Shown: in pieces, positions 6,643 to 7,736 of the stretch
Position numbering within the stretch: position 1 is the first letter of the stretch
How the letters are laid out: each line of letters starts with the position of its first letter
Assembly: GCA_025938055.1 (NCBI GenBank)
Contig: JAICQC010000220.1
Coordinates: 1 to 7,736 of the forward strand
Reading direction: 5' to 3'
Length of the DNA stretch: 7,736 nucleotides
Source of the DNA: Anaerolineales bacterium
GTDB lineage: Bacteria > Chloroflexota > Anaerolineae > Anaerolineales > Villigracilaceae
Notes under the pieces: model-generated
Told to the model about the DNA's origin: nothing
Database searches by the model: none
The model's input: the letters and a program-made list of their open reading frames with translations, nothing else
Made by a program: the position numbers and the translations under genes

Positions 6643-6861
6643 ATGAAAAAGCTCATCCAAATCTCTCTCGTTCTCATTCTCATCTGTGGACTGTTTCAGT
6701 TCGTTCCTGCGGAATCGGCGTCAAGCCCGATCGGTTCGAGCGCTGCCAGCAGCCTCAACGTCTCTGCTGACAGCTCCGCGGAAAATGCAGAGATGGCAAG
6801 CTGCCTGACGCTCCTCAAAATTGCGGTCTGCGTGATGCCGAATGTTGGGTGGAATACCTAA
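6643..6861 (+). CDS. Small secreted Ser/Ala-rich protein ending in VGWNT
   Basis: I do not recognise a family for this 72-residue product. It has a clear Sec-type signal peptide (M-K-K, then a hydrophobic core to about residue 22, cleavage probably near A-E-S-A at 23-26). A low-complexity Ser/Ala/Glu segment runs to about 52, and the hydrophobic C-terminal block is C-L-T-L-L-K-I-A-V-C-V-M-P-N-V-G-W-N-T. Cys54 and Cys63 could form a disulfide outside the cell. The last five residues, V-G-W-N-T, reproduce the repeat unit of the peptidase encoded 63 bases upstream. A GGAAAGG ribosome site precedes the ATG. The mature peptide would be about 45 residues. It may be a peptidase partner, substrate or secreted signal precursor; that part is inference. 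Confidence 0.75.
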   Translation: MKKLIQISLVLILICGLFQFVPAESASSPIGSSAASSLNVSADSSAENAEMASCLTLLKIAVCVMPNVGWNT

Positions 6862-6952
6862 CAGCAGTGACAGAGATAAATTCCTTTCAACCAAGTATCC
6901 TTAGCCCATGGAATTCGCCAGGAAGTCTCAGAGTTTGGTTCAAATCATCGAA

Positions 6953-6959
6953 AAGGAAG
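6953..6959 (+). promoter_or_regulatory. Ribosome binding site that fixes the 45-residue peptide start
   Basis: AAGGAAG lies 5 bases before the ATG at 6965. The in-frame ATG at 6908 has no purine-rich site upstream, so the shorter 45-codon reading is preferred. Confidence 0.6.
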
Positions 6960-6964
6960 TGGGA

Positions 6965-7102
6965 ATGAACTATACATATAAGTTTTTCGTCGAAACACTC
7001 GTGAGGAGATTGACCGCGATGGCAATCACAAAGACCATCGTTGGACTCTTCAATCACCAGCCGTACCCAAATGTTTTTGCTACCGTTAGTTGGAACAGGT
7101 AA
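6965..7102 (+). CDS. 45-residue cationic peptide ending in VSWNR
   Basis: This tiny gene matches no family I recognise. Its product begins M-N-Y-T-Y-K-F-F-V-E-T-L-V-R-R-L, continues through a mostly hydrophobic, basic stretch that could form an amphipathic helix (about residues 7-28), then N-H-Q-P-Y-P-N-V and the end A-T-V-S-W-N-R. It has one acidic residue against five Lys/Arg. No signal peptide is evident, unlike its neighbours, so export would need another route or the peptide acts inside. The final V-S-W-N-R echoes V-G-W-N-T of the preceding gene and the WNTVG repeats of the peptidase. It sits 103 bases after the previous stop and 66 before the next start, on the same strand. A longer version from 6908 (64 residues) is possible but less well supported. 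Confidence 0.55.
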   Translation: MNYTYKFFVETLVRRLTAMAITKTIVGLFNHQPYPNVFATVSWNR

Positions 7103-7107
7103 CGTTT

Positions 7108-7148
7108 TAGAGGCATCGGGCGGCACATCGCTCCGCCCGATGCCTCTA
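7108..7148. other. Strong perfect hairpin between small-peptide gene and secreted-protein gene
   Basis: Bases 7108-7123 and 7133-7148 are perfect reverse complements (16 bp, GC-rich), with a 9-base loop. No U-tract follows on either strand, so it is not a classic intrinsic terminator. It begins 6 bases after the stop of the 45-residue peptide and ends 20 bases before the next start, a position suited to partial termination, 3' end protection of the upstream small-gene mRNA, or processing. Confidence 0.75.
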
Positions 7149-7168
7149 GGTTAATCAGGAGATCGATC

Positions 7169-7612
7169 ATGAACAAAACAACCCGTCTTATTCACTTGGT
7201 CATTTTGCTTGGGCTGATGCTCGCGTTGACCACCACGCAGGCATCCGCAGCATTGGTTCGATGCCGCGTTGATCCCATTTTTGTGCTCTCAAATGGCGAC
7301 GTGGTAACTGTCACCGTGGATATCAGCACAGATCCTGCCAGCGTTAGGGACGTTACCTACATTTTGCATGTCCCTGCCGGTGTCACCGTCAAGCAGGTAG
7401 CTCACACAGCACGCGGACTACGCCTCAAGGAAATCACCAAAGTGTATCAGGATAGCCCAACCGGAACCTATACCACAGATACGGTTGTCACAACCCGAAA
7501 TCCATCAGGAAGCGTGGCAGTGATTTCATACACACGCATGAACGGAATTCCCACACAGGCTATCTTTGGCTATGATGGTCAACATCTGGTCGCAACGATC
7601 AGCAGGCAATAA
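7169..7612 (+). CDS. Small secreted protein of unknown function
   Basis: The 147-residue product has a good signal peptide (M-N-K-T-T-R, Leu-rich core, cleavage near A-S-A-A at about 25-28), so the mature protein is about 120 residues and extracytoplasmic. The mature part is rich in alternating Val/Thr/Ile strands, for example D-V-V-T-V-T-V-D-I-S-T-D and V-T-Y-I-L-H-V-P-A-G-V-T-V, suggesting an all-beta domain. One Cys (about residue 32) is left after processing. No catalytic motif or named domain is recognisable and it lacks the W-N tail of its upstream neighbours. AGGAG 8 bases before the ATG supports the start. Location in the peptidase cluster suggests a related extracellular role, but nothing specific can be assigned. 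Confidence 0.8.
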   Translation: MNKTTRLIHLVILLGLMLALTTTQASAALVRCRVDPIFVLSNGDVVTVTVDISTDPASVRDVTYILHVPAGVTVKQVAHTARGLRLKEITKVYQDSPTGTYTTDTVVTTRNPSGSVAVISYTRMNGIPTQAIFGYDGQHLVATISRQ

Positions 7613-7679
7613 CGATCGAAATGCTCGTTGATTCACTATATTTGCAGATTAGCCTGCCGAGTACTATGGAACCCTGACC

Positions 7680-7736
7680 ATGGAACAAACACCTGACATG
7701 GTGCTGCGCGAACGGATCGTCGCGGGACTGCTTGCA
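7680..7736 (+). CDS. Start of an unidentified gene (partial, runs off the right edge)
   Basis: An ATG at 7680 opens 19 codons (M-E-Q-T-P-D-M-V-L-R-E-R-I-V-A-G-L-L-A) to the window end. The charged start followed by a hydrophobic V-A-G-L-L-A would suit the first membrane segment of a membrane protein, but too little is visible to name a family. The ribosome site is weak (GGAACC about 6 bases upstream). It is co-oriented with and 67 bases after the secreted-protein gene. Confidence 0.4.
   Translation, partial: MEQTPDMVLRERIVAGLLA

Noticed and set aside
6908..6964. Earlier in-frame ATG for the 45-residue peptide
   Set aside because: No purine-rich site precedes it, whereas the ATG at 6965 has AAGGAAG 5 bases upstream. 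Kept only as an alternative.

Overview
The window looks like chromosomal DNA from a Chloroflexota-type bacterium (Anaerolineae-like). This is inferred from the gene repertoire: a CSLREA-type parallel beta-helix lipoprotein, a NarL-type kinase built REC-PAS-GAF-HisKA_3, and a subtilase with a Trp-rich C-terminal repeat. No rRNA, tRNA or marker gene confirms it. I see no CRISPR array, insertion sequence, tRNA, rRNA or replication origin.

Layout. Bases 1-272 (minus strand) hold the start of a SnoaL-like ester cyclase-type gene that runs off the left edge. Bases 273-636 are a divergent intergenic region rich in inverted repeats, with a plausible leftward promoter. Bases 637-2034 (plus) encode a lipoprotein with a Thr/Pro-rich linker and a right-handed beta-helix, followed by a long hairpin at 2044-2082. 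Bases 2245-4867 are a two-gene two-component operon: a soluble hybrid-type histidine kinase whose N-terminal receiver has lost its phosphorylation residues, then an overlapping, intact NarL/LuxR-type response regulator. A classic intrinsic terminator follows at 4900-4935.

From 5053 to the right edge lies a second plus-strand cluster of exported and small proteins: a secreted subtilisin-like S8 peptidase ending in tandem WNxVG pentapeptides, a 72-residue secreted Ser/Ala-rich protein ending in VGWNT, a 45-residue cationic peptide ending in VSWNR, a 147-residue secreted protein of unknown function, and the first 19 codons of another gene. Gaps are 63-103 bp, so co-transcription is plausible. 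A strong hairpin at 7108-7148 may modulate readthrough.

How the parts may work together. The most interesting signal is the recurrence of a V-[GS]-W-N-[TR] motif at the extreme C-termini of two unrelated tiny ORFs directly downstream of a peptidase that carries the same motif in tandem. This suggests a small protease/peptide system in which the W-N tail is a recognition, docking or assembly signal. The upstream regulator gene and three TACGTA sites between it and the peptidase make the two-component system a candidate controller. Both ideas are inference from sequence alone.
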